Of a stretch of DNA of 64,000 nt, positions 44,462 through 55,944 are shown piece after piece. Below the pieces are notes generated by a model, which was given only the letters and a program-made list of their open reading frames with translations, was not told the DNA's origin and did not search any database. The position numbers and the translations under genes were made by a program. Position 1 is the stretch's first letter. Every line of letters begins with the position of its first letter. Origin of the DNA: Platanthera guangdongensis (lineage: Eukaryota; Streptophyta; Magnoliopsida; Asparagales; Orchidaceae); NCBI GenBank assembly GCA_039583875.1, contig CM077158.1, forward strand, positions 124,865,900 through 124,929,899, written 5' to 3'.

Positions 44462-45955
44462 GTTTCACCAAGCCACTTGTTTATCACGTTTATGTATAGA
44501 CTAAGTTTACCAAACCTCAACATTATTTTGTTACGATTTTTCTACCAAAACTAAACCTGATTCTACACAAACCGAGAACAAAATGTACTTAAGTCATGAC
44601 TGTACAACAACTTCGACTGAACTTTCCCGAGGCTATAGGACTCGTATGAAGACGTGTAACCATCTATTAAAAAGGTCTTTCTAAGGTATACAAATTTTGT
44701 GGTTAGTAAAAAACCCAGATCTGGACGCATCACCCTCGAAAACGGCCTCGAAGTTCGATGCGCACAACAAATGGATTTCTGCATGCATCTTAAAGCAAGA
44801 TGAACAACATCGGTTCATATTCTTCCTTTAGTTATTTGTTCAAAGCCACTCGCAGATTTTCCTCATCCCTTATTCACCCTCAATAAACCATTCCTCTTCA
44901 CGAAACAAAAGTCCATCATCTTCACAAAGAAGAGAGGATAGGTTGAAGACATCAAATACCTAGGACAAGGTCCTAGCATGGTCTCTTCTTAGGAAATCTT
45001 CATCTCTCAAGTCAAACTATTTTAATTTGTCATCACTTCTAGATAATAATTGTTGAAATTGCTGAAGTGAAAGTGGCATCCTGGGCGGGCAGTTCGGCCG
45101 TGCTGTGCGGTCTGTTTTGGCAGTCTCGGTTGTCAGACCGCGCGGCTAGAGCGGATAGAGCTGGCGACTAGCTAAGTCCGCCAGTGTTATGTGGCTTGTT
45201 CCCCAAGACGTTCTCAGGTGGATAGCATGGTTTTCCGCTCAGTTGACGGTTTGAGTGGTTGGCTCGAGTTCGCCGGTTTGTGCAGATTGTTTTTACATCC
45301 GCTGGTGATGTACTTGCACCAGGGATGTGTGGTGGTTTGGACTTTGTTTGTTTTGGACCAAGTCCTGGTCGGCTTAGTCCAAAAGCTCACGTGGCCTGCA
45401 CGAACTATGTTCTCTGTTCGCCTAGCTTGGCAGCCGTGTCTTGTGCGGCTCGGCAGTGAGCATATTTTCTGCAGTCTAGAGCTTAGTCTGTAAGTGGGAG
45501 GACTGAAGTAATACTCGTTGAGTCCGCCTATTTGGTGGTCTTGTCTGGCTTGGCTTGACGGCTTGTCAGAGGCTTGTTCCCGGCCTTGGATGTTCTACCT
45601 TCATGGACTCACTCTTGTCCAAGTCGCAGCGGTCTGGTAAGTATCCCCATCTTTTGTGGATACACTTGGTGTTCACACTTGATAGGGCAGTTATCCTATC
45701 ATCTAGGGAGGTGATCACACTCCTCTCCATGCCTATAAATAGGACCCCCCTGTCACATCAAAAGACACCGAGTGAACAGAAATTCAACTCGCGGAAAGTT
45801 GTTGTGGTTAGGAATTTCTATCAGCGTGGTTTGAAGAGGTTTGACCGGTTTGTGTTATGCAGGTTGTGCGGATAACGCTGAAGAGCCAGAAACTTGGTTC
45901 TGACTACGGTTATTGGTAGTGCAGACTCTATGGTTAACAACCAACGGTTATTGAT
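43795..45955 (+). repeat. Tandem segmental duplication, unit 1
   Basis: This 2161-bp unit contains the last half of C's 3' LTR, AT-rich flank (44462-45045) and an LTR-like promoter segment (45051-45950). It aligns base for base, with scattered substitutions, to 45956-48110 at an offset of about 2161. Confidence 0.93.
45051..45950 (+). other. LTR-like segment with TATA box
   Basis: TGTTGAAATTGC... (45051) leads through GC-rich sequence with CGCGCGGC and CAGACCG motifs to CCTATAAATAGGACCCCCC (45733) and ends around GGTTAACAACCA. The layout and promoter resemble the LTR of element D, so this may be a solo LTR of a related Tat family. No target duplication is evident. The second copy is at about 47212-48110. 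Confidence 0.4.
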
Positions 45956-48110
45956 AGTTCGTCGATGATTCGTCGAGTATATGATGATACTCGACGATTC
46001 GTTGCGTATTCTATAGATACTCGATGAATTGATGATACAAGGGTTGTCTGGCCGATTTTCTGGATTCTAAGTTAGGGTCTGCAGATAGTGCCATAAACTA
46101 TTCTATTTATTCCTCGGGTATAAATATAAAGTTTTGGGGTTTCTTCTCACAGACTTTACAATTCATTCCTTCTAAGCACAAGAGCAGTTACTATGCGAAA
46201 GACGGAAACCATAGAACACGACGGAAGCGTTTTGCCGATTCCGCCGCCGTCGCCGATCCCGATCCCGGCGAGTGTCTCTGACGCCTCTCCTCTAATAGAT
46301 CTAGCAATCTGTGGAGACGTTGAATGTCCTCTCTCGACCTAGCACTTGTGTGACAAGTTACTGCGGGTTCTCCAGATCGTGTGGACTATCTTATAGCGGC
46401 GCGGACACAATTATGCGCTCAGGAATCAAGCCGCTAGTGCCCGACTGAATTTATCTGGAGCATCTTGTTTGAGTATAGACTTAATCCCTCAAAGGTAATT
46501 TTATTACAGCATGATTTACTTCTTAATTTTTGAATATTGCTAGATCCGAACTTTTTGAATTTTTTCTTGTTCTCTATTTCCACTGTGTGCACAGCTGTTG
46601 TGTCGTCTAGTAAAACCCAACAGTTTCACCAAGCCACTTGTTTATCACGTTTATGTATAGACTAAGTTTACCAAACCTCAACATTATTTTGTTACGATTT
46701 TTCTACCAAAACTAAACTTGATTCTACAAAAACCGAGAACAATATGTACTTAAGTCATGACTGTACAACAACTTCGACTGAACTTTCCCGAGGCTATAGG
46801 ACTCGTATGAAGACGTGGAACCATCTGTTAAAAAGGTCTTTCTAAGGTATACAAATTTTGTGTTTAGTAAAAAACCCAGATCTGGCCGCATCACCCTCGA
46901 AAACGGCCTCGAAGTTCGATGCGCACAACAAATGGATTTCTGCATGCATCTTAAAGCAAGATGAACAACATCGGTTCATATTCTTCCTTTAGTTATTTTT
47001 TCAAAGCCACTCGCAGATTTTCCTCATCCCTTATTCACTCTCAATAAACCATTCCTCTTCACGAAACAAAAGTCCATCATCTTCACAAAGAAGAGAGGAT
47101 AGGTTGAAGACATCAAATACCTAGGACAAGGTCCTAGCATGGTCTCTTCTTAGGAAATCTTCATCTCGCAAGTCAAACTATTTTAATTTGACATCACTTC
47201 TAGATAATAATTGTTGAAATTGCTGAAGTGAAAGTGGCATCCTGGGCGGGCAGTTCGGCCGGGCTGTGCAGTCTGTTTTGGCATTCTCGGTGGTCAGACC
47301 GCGCGGCCAGAGCGGATAGAGCTGGCGACTAGCTAAGTCCGCCAGTGTTATGTGGCTTGTTCCCCAGGATGTTCTCAGGTGGATAGCATGGTTTTCCGCT
47401 CAGTTGACAGTTTGAGCGGTTGGCTCGAGTTCGCCGGTTTGTGCAGATTGTTTTTACATCCGCTGGTGATGTACTTGCACCAGGGATGTGTGGTGGTTTG
47501 GACTTGGTTTGTTTTGGACCAAGTCCTGGTCGGCTTAGTCCAAAAGCTCACGCGGCCTGCACGAACTATGTTCTCTGTTCGCCTAGCTTGGCAGCCGTGT
47601 CTTGTGAGGCTCGGCAACGAGCATATTTTCTGCAGTCTAGAGCTTAGTCCGTAAGTGGGAGGACTGAAGTAATACTCGTTGAGTCCGCCTGTTTGGTGGT
47701 CTTGTCTGGCTTGGCTTGACAGCTTGTCAGAGGCTTGTTCCCGGCCTTGGATGTTCTACCTTAGTGGACTCACTCTTGTCCAAGTCACAGCGGTCTGGTA
47801 AGTATCCCCATCTTTTGTGGATACACTTGGTGTTCACACTTGATAGGGCAGTTATCCTATCATCTAGGGCGGTGATCACACTCCTCTCCATGCCTATAAA
47901 TAGGACCCCCCTGTCACATCAAAAGACACCGAGTGAACAGAAATTCAACTCGCAGAAAGTTGTTGCGGTTAGGAATTTCTATCAGCGCGGTTTGAAGAGG
48001 TTTGACCGGTTTGTTCTATGCAGGTTGTGCGAATAACGCTGAAGAGCCAGAAACTTGGTTCTGACTACGGTTATTGGTAGTGCGGACTCTATGGTTAACA
48101 ACCAACGGTT
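45956..48110 (+). repeat. Tandem segmental duplication, unit 2
   Basis: This unit begins within the CGTCGA repeats of C's LTR (AGTTCGTCGATGATTCG) and ends at CAACCAACGGTT, after which the sequence is unique. It includes a third copy of the C LTR end (ACCCAACA at 46615-46622) and its flank GTTTCACCAAGCC. A few per cent of positions differ between units. Confidence 0.93.
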
Positions 48111-49479
48111 TACAGCAGGTCACGACTTGCGACTAAGCAGTTTCTATCACAACCCGCATTTTCTCCGCATTTAATGACATATCAAAGTAAGGGAAAATGC
48201 GCGTCGTGATGCCACATCAGCAGAGTATGACTGTAGACGCTCAGTCAAAGCTTCGACTTAATACCTCTATGAAAGAACTATAAGTTATTTAGAGAAAATC
48301 CAGTTTAATTTAAGCGGTTAGCCGTATCCCTCGACTCAGTGGCTCATCTAGTCTACGAGAAAAAGGTAGTTATACTTTGTGAAAAATAATTATTTACAAG
48401 ATTAGACATCCTACATGAGTATAAACATCTCAAGAGTACAACTCATGATATGAAAGACTCTAGATTTTTTATAATAGTGAAAGTAGCTTTTACGACCGTT
48501 AAATATAGTGGTTAGATTTCAAATATGGCATGTATGAAGTTGTAATCGTAATTCTTATACTTTAAAATACCTAACATGCAACTTAGCATAAAACCTTCCT
48601 ACAGAGCAAGTACAACAAACCCAAAAGGATAAACTAGCATCTAGCAAAGAAAACTATAAGTGGGTGTCAACAACTTGACACAAACCCACTGAAAGTATGC
48701 AAGTTTGAACTAAAACTGAAAAAAATAACTACCTCATGATAGTGAGGAAAACTAATGCACCAACTGCAGTCCAATAGATATCACCCAAAACAGCCACTCC
48801 ACCGGTTACAGACCTAAACCTGTGTCATTCAAAAGAAGAACACCTCAGCAAGAAAATACAAGTAGCAATGAAAATAAATAGGTAAAAGCTAAAAGGCACG
48901 AAAGGGTTTACAAAACCCGACTATAAAAATGCTGAAACCTTAGTTGATTAGCTAAATAGAAACATATAAAGTTAAACTTTGCAATAAAGGTAAATAAACA
49001 TTGCACCAATTGTGGAACAAAGTCGTGCTTTGACTAAATCTGCAAGGACAAGCATGAAATGACATGGACTGATATAAGAAGCAAACTGAGCATAAAACAG
49101 CTCGAAAATGTGAAGCATTAACACTTGGTAATATCAACCGGCCTGGAGTCGATGACAAAATTGTCCCATACCAGGCTCCCAGACCCAAACGTCTCACAAA
49201 AGGCATCGCGGTGGTGACAACTTGTCCCAACCCAATCGAATACTCCACAAAACAGAGACCAAACAACCACCAAGCGCAATGATCCACAAACTGGCTTCCA
49301 ATTGGTAGTCCTTTATCCACTGCCAACCTTCACATCCGAAGAAACACCATACCCAAACACCCAAAACCAAAACCCAAGCCTAAACCAACGGAAAATACCT
49401 TGACAAGCCTGAAAATCTCCATAAGGACCATACAAGATGAATCCTACATGAAAAGACAAAATATTCTAAGTCCTGGCCA
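48111..49479. other. Unannotated AT-rich sequence
   Basis: I see no supportable gene or repeat here. It may belong to the long 3' LTR of element E, since it leads without a visible boundary into the promoter-bearing region at 50580-51008. Confidence 0.4.
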
Positions 49480-50100
49480 AATTTAGCGAGTATACCCGAC
49501 GAAATACATGGATACTCGACGAATTTCCACAACATTCAGTGAATAAGACTTGTGATACTTGGCAAAAACTATCGATGTTCGACGAAAAGAATAGCAATAC
49601 TCGACGAATTTGACTTGGCGGCCCGGTCACTCAATGCTCCCTAAGCCTAAGCCAAACACGACGAATTAGTCGAATGCAGCCAATGCCTTCTACACTAGGC
49701 CATACTCAACGAATCGTCGAGTTCACTCTATGCCCTATACCTCACTCAACGACACGCCCTCCGATACTCGATGTACTCGACGCCTAGACACTCGACGAAT
49801 CTAACTTCACTCAACGCCAAGCCCAGTGATACTCGATGAAAAACACTTAAGCTAACAATCTACACTCGGTGAATCGTTTACCCGACGAAACCACCTTAAC
49901 AAAATTCGGCGATACTCGCCGAATCTACCTAAACCTATACTCGATGAATTACATTAATACACGCCAAATTATCCTTAGATTAAATCCCTCCATACCCGGC
50001 GAATTCCACAATCGATACTCAACGAATCCTACCTACCTGAACTCGACGTACTCTACCTTACGATATACGCCGAATTTTACTTAAATCCCTAAACCTATTC
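49480..50100 (-). repeat. ACTCGACGAAT / TCAACGCC short-repeat region
   Basis: Plus-strand ACTCGACGAA(T/A) and variants recur some fifteen times, mixed with CACTCAACGCC and CTCAATGC. On the minus strand the first reads ATTCGTCGAGT, the same core as in copia C and H. The repeats lie downstream of the E TATA box on the minus strand. Confidence 0.8.
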
Positions 50101-51008
50101 TCCATGCCTTGGCCGAAAATTGCCCTGCTCTAGGATTTATTTCATGGTTAACATTCACTAATCCTACTCTCTAAGGGAGGAGGAAGGAAAGGAAGAAAGA
50201 TAAGCAAGAATTGGACATGCAAGGGGAAAAATCCACTTGCCTTGAAACTCCGGAAAAACGACTCCCGCTAGTACTGCAACAAGGATCGGCCGCCAAATAA
50301 CCTTAGCAACGTTTCTTGAAACTTTTGGAGGAAGGAGGATGTAAAAATCACTAACCCTAATGCCTAGAAATCGAGGAATCGGGAAAAGCTTAGAACGATC
50401 GGGTAGATCTCGGCGAAAGCTTTCTGAATATCTATCTGGTGCCAAAAACAGCCACCGGATCTCTCCCTATTGCCGGCCAAAACGCACGTGAAGTCCGCCG
50501 TCCACTTCTCTCATGAAAAAGGATGCCGCTCTTGTTCGGGAAGAAGATGAATAGGAATGGGGTTTGACACAACAAATTTTCCTATTTATACTTATGTGAA
50601 TATATATAATATAATATAATATTAATTATTTAAATAACATCAAAACGACCCGAAATCCAAACCAACTCGGAATCTTATGAAAATCGCACCGTACATAAAT
50701 ACCAACTCTACGAAACCAACGACAAAGTCGAAATCAAAACCTGACAAACCAAAACCCAGCTAAAACACCACCCGAAGGTAAAAAGCCACCACAACCCAAT
50801 AAAAAGCTCCACCGTGTCACAAAAATAGACCCGGTTCGCGATGGAAGGCGCACAACCAAAACAAAACCAACCACACGGGAAAACCCACTGAGCAAACCCA
50901 TGCTCCAACAAATGACACCCATTAACCTCGCGTCAACATAATGCCCTGACGTCAAAAACACTTCACTATGAGAATTAAAACAAACATCAAAAAATCAGGG
51001 GCATTACA
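50101..51008 (-). repeat. Promoter-proximal (U3) part of the 3' LTR of element E
   Basis: The LTR edge reads GGGGCATTACA (51008) on the plus strand, that is TGTAATGCCCC on the minus strand, next to a polypurine tract (complement of GCCACCCACCCTAAAAAGAAG, 51009-51029). TATAAATA on the minus strand is at 50590-50583, followed by a leader-like stretch. An AT-dinucleotide-rich tract is at 50600-50640. Confidence 0.75.
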
Positions 51009-51127
51009 GCCACCCACCCTAAAAAGAAGTTTCATTCTAAACTTGACATAAAAAAGGATCAAATCCAAAATAGAATAAAAGAAATCATAGACCACCAAAT
51101 AAAACACTTACTAGAGAATCAGGAGAA

Positions 51128-52200
51128 CAAATGAGGATGAGCCTCCCTCATTGCTAACTCCAACTCCCAAGTCGTGCTCTCCACGTCTTAGTTCTTCCGC
51201 AAAACTTTAACCACGGGTATTGTCTTCCTTCACAGTTCCAGATCTTGAGTATCCAAAACACGAACAAGCACTTCCACATAGGAAAGGTTTAGCACCAACT
51301 GGTGCACTTCATCAAGAATTTGCCTGTCGCTCAGCACACACTTCTGCAATTGGCTCACGTGGAAAACATCTTGCACATGAGGAAAACTTGCTGACAATTC
51401 CAGCCTATAAGCTGACACATCAATAAGCTCTACAACTTTGAAAGGTCCCACATACCTAGGGTCCAACATATAGTTCTTACCAAACCTCTTAACGCCCGAC
51501 ATTGGGGAAACCTTCAGAAAAACCATATCCCAAACATCAAATTCTAACTCAGTCTACAACGGTCTCTTACCAACCTCAGCCCAAAACAAGGGAGTTCTGC
51601 AATGCCTCCCATATAAAGCCTCAAACGGGGTCATCTGCAAACTCTCTTGAAAACTGTTATTGTATACAAATTACATCAATCTGAAATGCTCATCCCACCC
51701 TCCTCTGTGGTCCAAAATATAACATCTGGTCACATCCTCCACGACCTGATTTACTCTCTCCGTCAGACCATTTGTCTGCGGATGTTAGGCGGTGGAATAT
51801 CCCAAATCGTTACCCAACCCCTCCTGCAAAATATTCCAAAAGCGAGATGTAAACCTGGAGTCTCAATCTGATACAATACTGACGGGCGCTCCATGTAATC
51901 TGATGACCTCATGCAAGTATAACTCAGTTATTTTCTTCATGGAGTAGTCAATCTTGAACGGCACGAAGTGAGCACACTTCGTCAGTCTGTCCACTATAAC
52001 CCAAACCGAATCATGTCCTCCGGGAGATCTTGGCAATCCAATAATGAAATCAATCAAAATGCTCTCCAACTTCCAAGTTAGAATTTCTAACGGCGTCAAC
52101 TAGCCTCTAGGCCTTCAATGATCGTCCTTAACTCGCTTGCAAGTAAAACATTCTGATACAAACTTAGCTATATCGCCCTTTATACCATACCACCTAACGA
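51128..52200 (-). pseudogene. Integrase of element E
   Basis: The core start (52099-51863) has LIDFIIGLPRSPGGHDS, VDRLTKCAHFVPF and RLHGAPVSIVSD. Several stops follow. The C-terminal domain (51526-51230) has RYVGPFKVVELIDVSAYRLE and VQDVFHVSQLQKCV. The tail (51190-51128) reads DVESTTWELELAMREAHPHLF, minus one base change, the diverged chromodomain type of Tekay elements. Confidence 0.85.
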
Positions 52201-52201
52201 T

Positions 52202-52930
52202 CTACTTCAGATTCTTATATATTTTAGTAGAACTGAGATGGTAGGCAACACTAGAACCATGCGCCTCTTTGCACAACTTCACTCGGATATCCTCAACTGT
52301 GGGAATACAAAATCTATCGTGGTACTTCAAGGTTCTTGCGTCATCAATTGAAAAGTCCGGTAATTCCGCTTTCACAGTTCTATTATAAAGGTGTAGTAAA
52401 TTAGGATCGTCTCTTCGATGTAACCTCGTAAGTGTAATCCATGAAGGCTCTATTACCTCCAAACTGTTGGGCGAGTCGCTACTCCCCACCGATATATCCA
52501 TCAGGAGAAATTCCTCCACCAGCGAATACACAGAAAGGTTAAATATTTTTGTTATCTTCTTACTCGGGGAGTCGGCTACCACATTAGCTTTGCCCGGATG
52601 GTATTGGATCTCAACATCATTAATCTACAACATACTCTAACCATATCTGCTGGTGCAAGTTCAATTCCTTTTGAGTGAAGACGTACTTCAAACTCTTATG
52701 AACAGTATAAATCTTGCACAATGTACCATATTATAGGTGTCTCCATAACTTCAAGGCGTAAAACATAGCTGTGAATTCCAACTCATGCGTAGGGTAATTC
52801 TTCTCATGTATCCTTAACTGTCACGACCCATACACAATCACTTTTCCCTCTTGCATCGACAAACACCCAAGTCCAACTAGCGATGCGTCCACATACACAA
52901 CATACTCTATCCCTTAAGTAGGCATGACCA
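52202..52930 (-). pseudogene. RNase H and integrase zinc region of element E
   Basis: RNase H remnants ([34 protein letters not shown]) occur at about 52690-52925 in several frames. The linker and start of integrase are open from 52582 to 52202, with ITLTRLHRRDDPNLL, IPTVEDIRVKLCKEAHGS and YHLSSTKIYKNLK. Confidence 0.75.
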
Positions 52931-53690
52931 AAACTAGAGCAGTGCACAATCTCCTTTTTAATTCCTGAAAAACCTTCTTCGCACTTATCGCTCCAAACAA
53001 AAGCTGCGTTCTTATGCGTAAGCTTAGTCAGCGACACAGACAATGAAGAGAAACCTTCCACAAATCTCCTATAATATCCTTCCAACCCTAGGAAACTTCT
53101 TATCTCCTTGGCTGTGGCAGGTCTATTCCAATCCATAACAACAACTATCTTCTCGGGGTCCATAGAAATTCCATCCTTATTAACCACATGACCCAGAAAA
53201 GAAACCTGAGGAAGGCAAAACTCACACTTGCACGGCATGGAATATAATTTATGCTCTCTCAAGGTAGACAAAACTAGACGCAAGTGCTGGGCATGCTCAT
53301 CAGCACTACTAGAGTATACAAGAACATCATCTATAAATACAACCACAAAACGGTCTAGGAAATCCATACACTCTATTCATTATATACATAAAGGCAGAGG
53401 GCGCATTAGTCAATACAGAGGACATCACCAAGAACTCGAAATATATATGCCAAGAACAAAAAGCAGTCCGTGGAATGTCCGTCTCACGAATCCTCAACTG
53501 ATGGTAGCCTGAACGGAGGTCAATCTTTGAAAACACAGTGCTACCATGCAACTGATCAAACAAGTCATCTATTCTCGGCAGGGGATACCTATTCTTGATG
53601 GTTTCCTTATTCAGTTCTCTATAATTGATGCACAGCCTCATCGATCCATCCTTCTTCTTAACAAACAGCACAGGAGCTCCCTACGGTGAT
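52931..53690 (-). pseudogene. Reverse transcriptase of element E
   Basis: Motifs run in order: [68 protein letters not shown], then after a frameshift at about 53350 the catalytic [13 protein letters not shown] and [16 protein letters not shown]. Fingers, palm and thumb are all recognisable. Confidence 0.87.
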
Positions 53691-54419
53691 GAACTTGGTA
53701 TAATAAATCCATTATGCAACAACTCATCCAATTGGGTATGCATCTCCTCCAGCTGACTTGGGGCCATATGATACAACTCCATAGCAATAGGACGGGTACC
53801 TGGCTCCAAATCTATGCAAACTCCACATCTCTCTCAAGTGGAAGACAAAGAAGATTATCAGGAAATACATCAGGAAACTTGTGCACTACAACAATCTCCT
53901 CTACACGTGGCAAACTACCCCCGGTCACCAACACCAAAACCAAACAGGCAAAACATCAGGAATTTACAAGCATCCGAGCATGCACCCCAGAAATAATCAG
54001 AGAAACTTGGCGCGGGAAAGCATAAACACTTGGACCTTGCATTGGATCACCGCATCATACTTGGACAACCAATCCATGCCCAAATTCACATCAAGCACTT
54101 GACCATTGTCCATCTTGAAGTCCAAGCACTTGACCTTGCATTGGATCACCGCATCATACTTGGACAACCAATCCATGCCCAAATTCACATCAAAATCTTC
54201 CAAGTCTATCACCTTCAGATCAACAATGGCTTGAAAATCACCTAATATAATCAGACAACTCTAAATGCCTTGGTCCGACACCACTGAATCGCTAGAGGGA
54301 AACTTGACGCAAAAAGCGTCACCAATGCGGGTCAAACGATGACGCACTACAAAGGTCCTAGCCACGAATGAGTGGGTAGCACCGGAATCAAAAATAACGT
54401 GCGCCCAACGGTTTTTGAC
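53691..54419 (-). pseudogene. Aspartic protease of element E with a 99-bp in-frame duplication
   Basis: The active site VIFDSGATHSFV is intact near 54385. Downstream the motif DVNLGMDWLSKYDAVIQCKV appears twice, 33 codons apart (plus-strand repeats near 54031-54094 and 54130-54193). One copy is normal for the family, so the second is a duplication in this element. Stops follow before reverse transcriptase. Confidence 0.82.
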
Positions 54420-54513
54420 CTTAAAATTTCGTATAAAATTGCATATGCAACTAAGTGACCAACGTCGAAACTACAACTACAAATAAAAAATTAGAACTAT
54501 ATTAGGATCTAAC
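54420..54513 (-). other. AU-rich GT...AG block between gag and protease, element E
   Basis: The block starts GTTAGATCC directly after codons for VITG, the same place as the putative intron of element B, and a possible end is TTTTAAG at 54420. With this end the frame does not close, so either the acceptor is elsewhere or an indel has occurred. Confidence 0.35.
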
Positions 54514-55739
54514 CTGTAATCACTTGAGTAGACATCTGAGCTTCCTCCAAAGACACCGCTTGCCCTTCCCCTTGTCCAATTACTGCGGTGGTGGTAAGGC
54601 CTGAAGTGGAATTGGTTGCAATAGGGGTTGATCCTGCTGTCACTTTGACTTAACATACCTCTTCTGTCCACATTGAAAGTAGGTCTTGTCCTTATGCCAA
54701 CAATGGGCAGCGTCGTGCCCCCTCCACTTACATGCATAACAAACTAAGTCTCCTTTAGGAGCAATCTGAATCACATTAACTTGCTCCTTCTTCTGAGCTC
54801 CTATCCTCTTGTAACATCTTTCAAATGCATGGCCTGACCGGACATAGAAACTGCATATCTCTTTACTCATTTTCCTCGAAGCAGCACCAGATTCTTGGGA
54901 ACTCTTACCATCACCAGTCGTTTTCTTACCTTTTTTCATTTGTTGACCTCGGTGCTTGGCATTATCAATCGCCTTAACCTTCAGAGCAGCCTCCACAACT
55001 TCAGCATATCTTTCGGATCCATAAGCACTTGCTAGCTGCTAAATGTAATTCCTAAGACCACCAAGAAAATGTTTAACTTGACTAGACTCCAAAGACACCA
55101 TGCCCGAGGCAAAACACCACAGTTTGCTAAACTCCACCTCGTACTCGTTAACGATAAGCTGTCTTTGCTTAAGGTGCAAAAATCATTCATCAAACGGTCC
55201 CTCTTGACCGATGGAGGGAACTTTTTCAGAAGCAATTCCATAAAGGATTCCCATGAGCATGCATCCTTAAGGTTTTCCTTCTCTCTCAGCCACCAACTCT
55301 TTGCAAGTCCCTTGAGCCGATACGCAAGGACCATTACTCTCTAGTCTGCTGAAACTCCTGAATAAGCGAACATCTCCTTGATGGCTATTATCCAATCATC
55401 CAAAGCCTTAAAATCTCCTCTACAATCATAGGTAAGGGGTCCCATTCTCTGGAAAAGCGGAATGAACTTCATCTCTAGTGGAAACAAAGCCTAGAGCACC
55501 AGAGGAGTAGGGGGAACAGGACCAGGAACAGTCTGACCCACAGCTGGGTCCTGTAGTCTAGGTGGCTAACTAACAACAACTGACAACAATGCTTGTTTCT
55601 GCGAGTGCATCTCCAGCATCTACCTCGACAGAGCCTCATTGCTCTGCCGTAATCCTTCCATCACATCCTCACCCTGGGAACCAGACAATTCTCCCTATGA
55701 CTGGGGAGTCGACCTCGTCAATGGACGCTTAGGCGACAT
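54514..55739 (-). pseudogene. Gag of element E
   Basis: The ATG at 55739 starts MSPKRPLTRSTPQS, soon hit by a stop. The capsid part (55334-55180) reads LAYRLKGLAKSWWL and SWESFMELLLKKFPPS. Two zinc-knuckle-like motifs follow: CSFYVRSGHAFERC, which has lost its second Cys, and CYACKWRGHDAAHC, which is intact. The frame then shifts near 54590 and ends at QVITG. Confidence 0.82.
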
Positions 55740-55939
55740 CTAATCAAATAACGAATATCTAATCAAAACCTAGCATAACTGCTAGAACCAAAAAACTTAG
55801 TTCAGACAATACATAATTAAACACTTGCCTAATTTGCTAACATGCTCTGGGATTTTCAACTATGATGTCATGCCTAAAATTAGGATGATATATAGTCATC
55901 CTACTGACTCATGTGTCTAAACCATGAATACATGAATTC
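55740..55939 (-). other. Leader of element E, gag-proximal part
   Basis: AT-rich non-coding sequence between gag and the F insertion; it resumes at 63537. Confidence 0.6.
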
Positions 55940-55944
55940 TTATA
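55940..55944. repeat. Target-site duplication (left) of element F
   Basis: TTATA, identical to 63532-63536, flanking the TAATG/TGATG...CATCA LTR ends. Confidence 0.85.

Noticed and set aside
45191..45875. Pair of 100-106 codon ORFs duplicated at 47352-48036
   Set aside because: Both copies come from the tandem duplication, overlap a TATA-bearing LTR-like segment, and have no recognisable domain.
45956..46622. A second copia element related to C
   Set aside because: Only the LTR end is present and it is followed by the same flank as C, which shows a tandem duplication rather than a new insertion.
48111..49479. Possible host gene in the long stretch without elements
   Set aside because: The only ORF above 100 codons (49326-48952, minus) has no motif, and there is no exon-like pattern that I can support.
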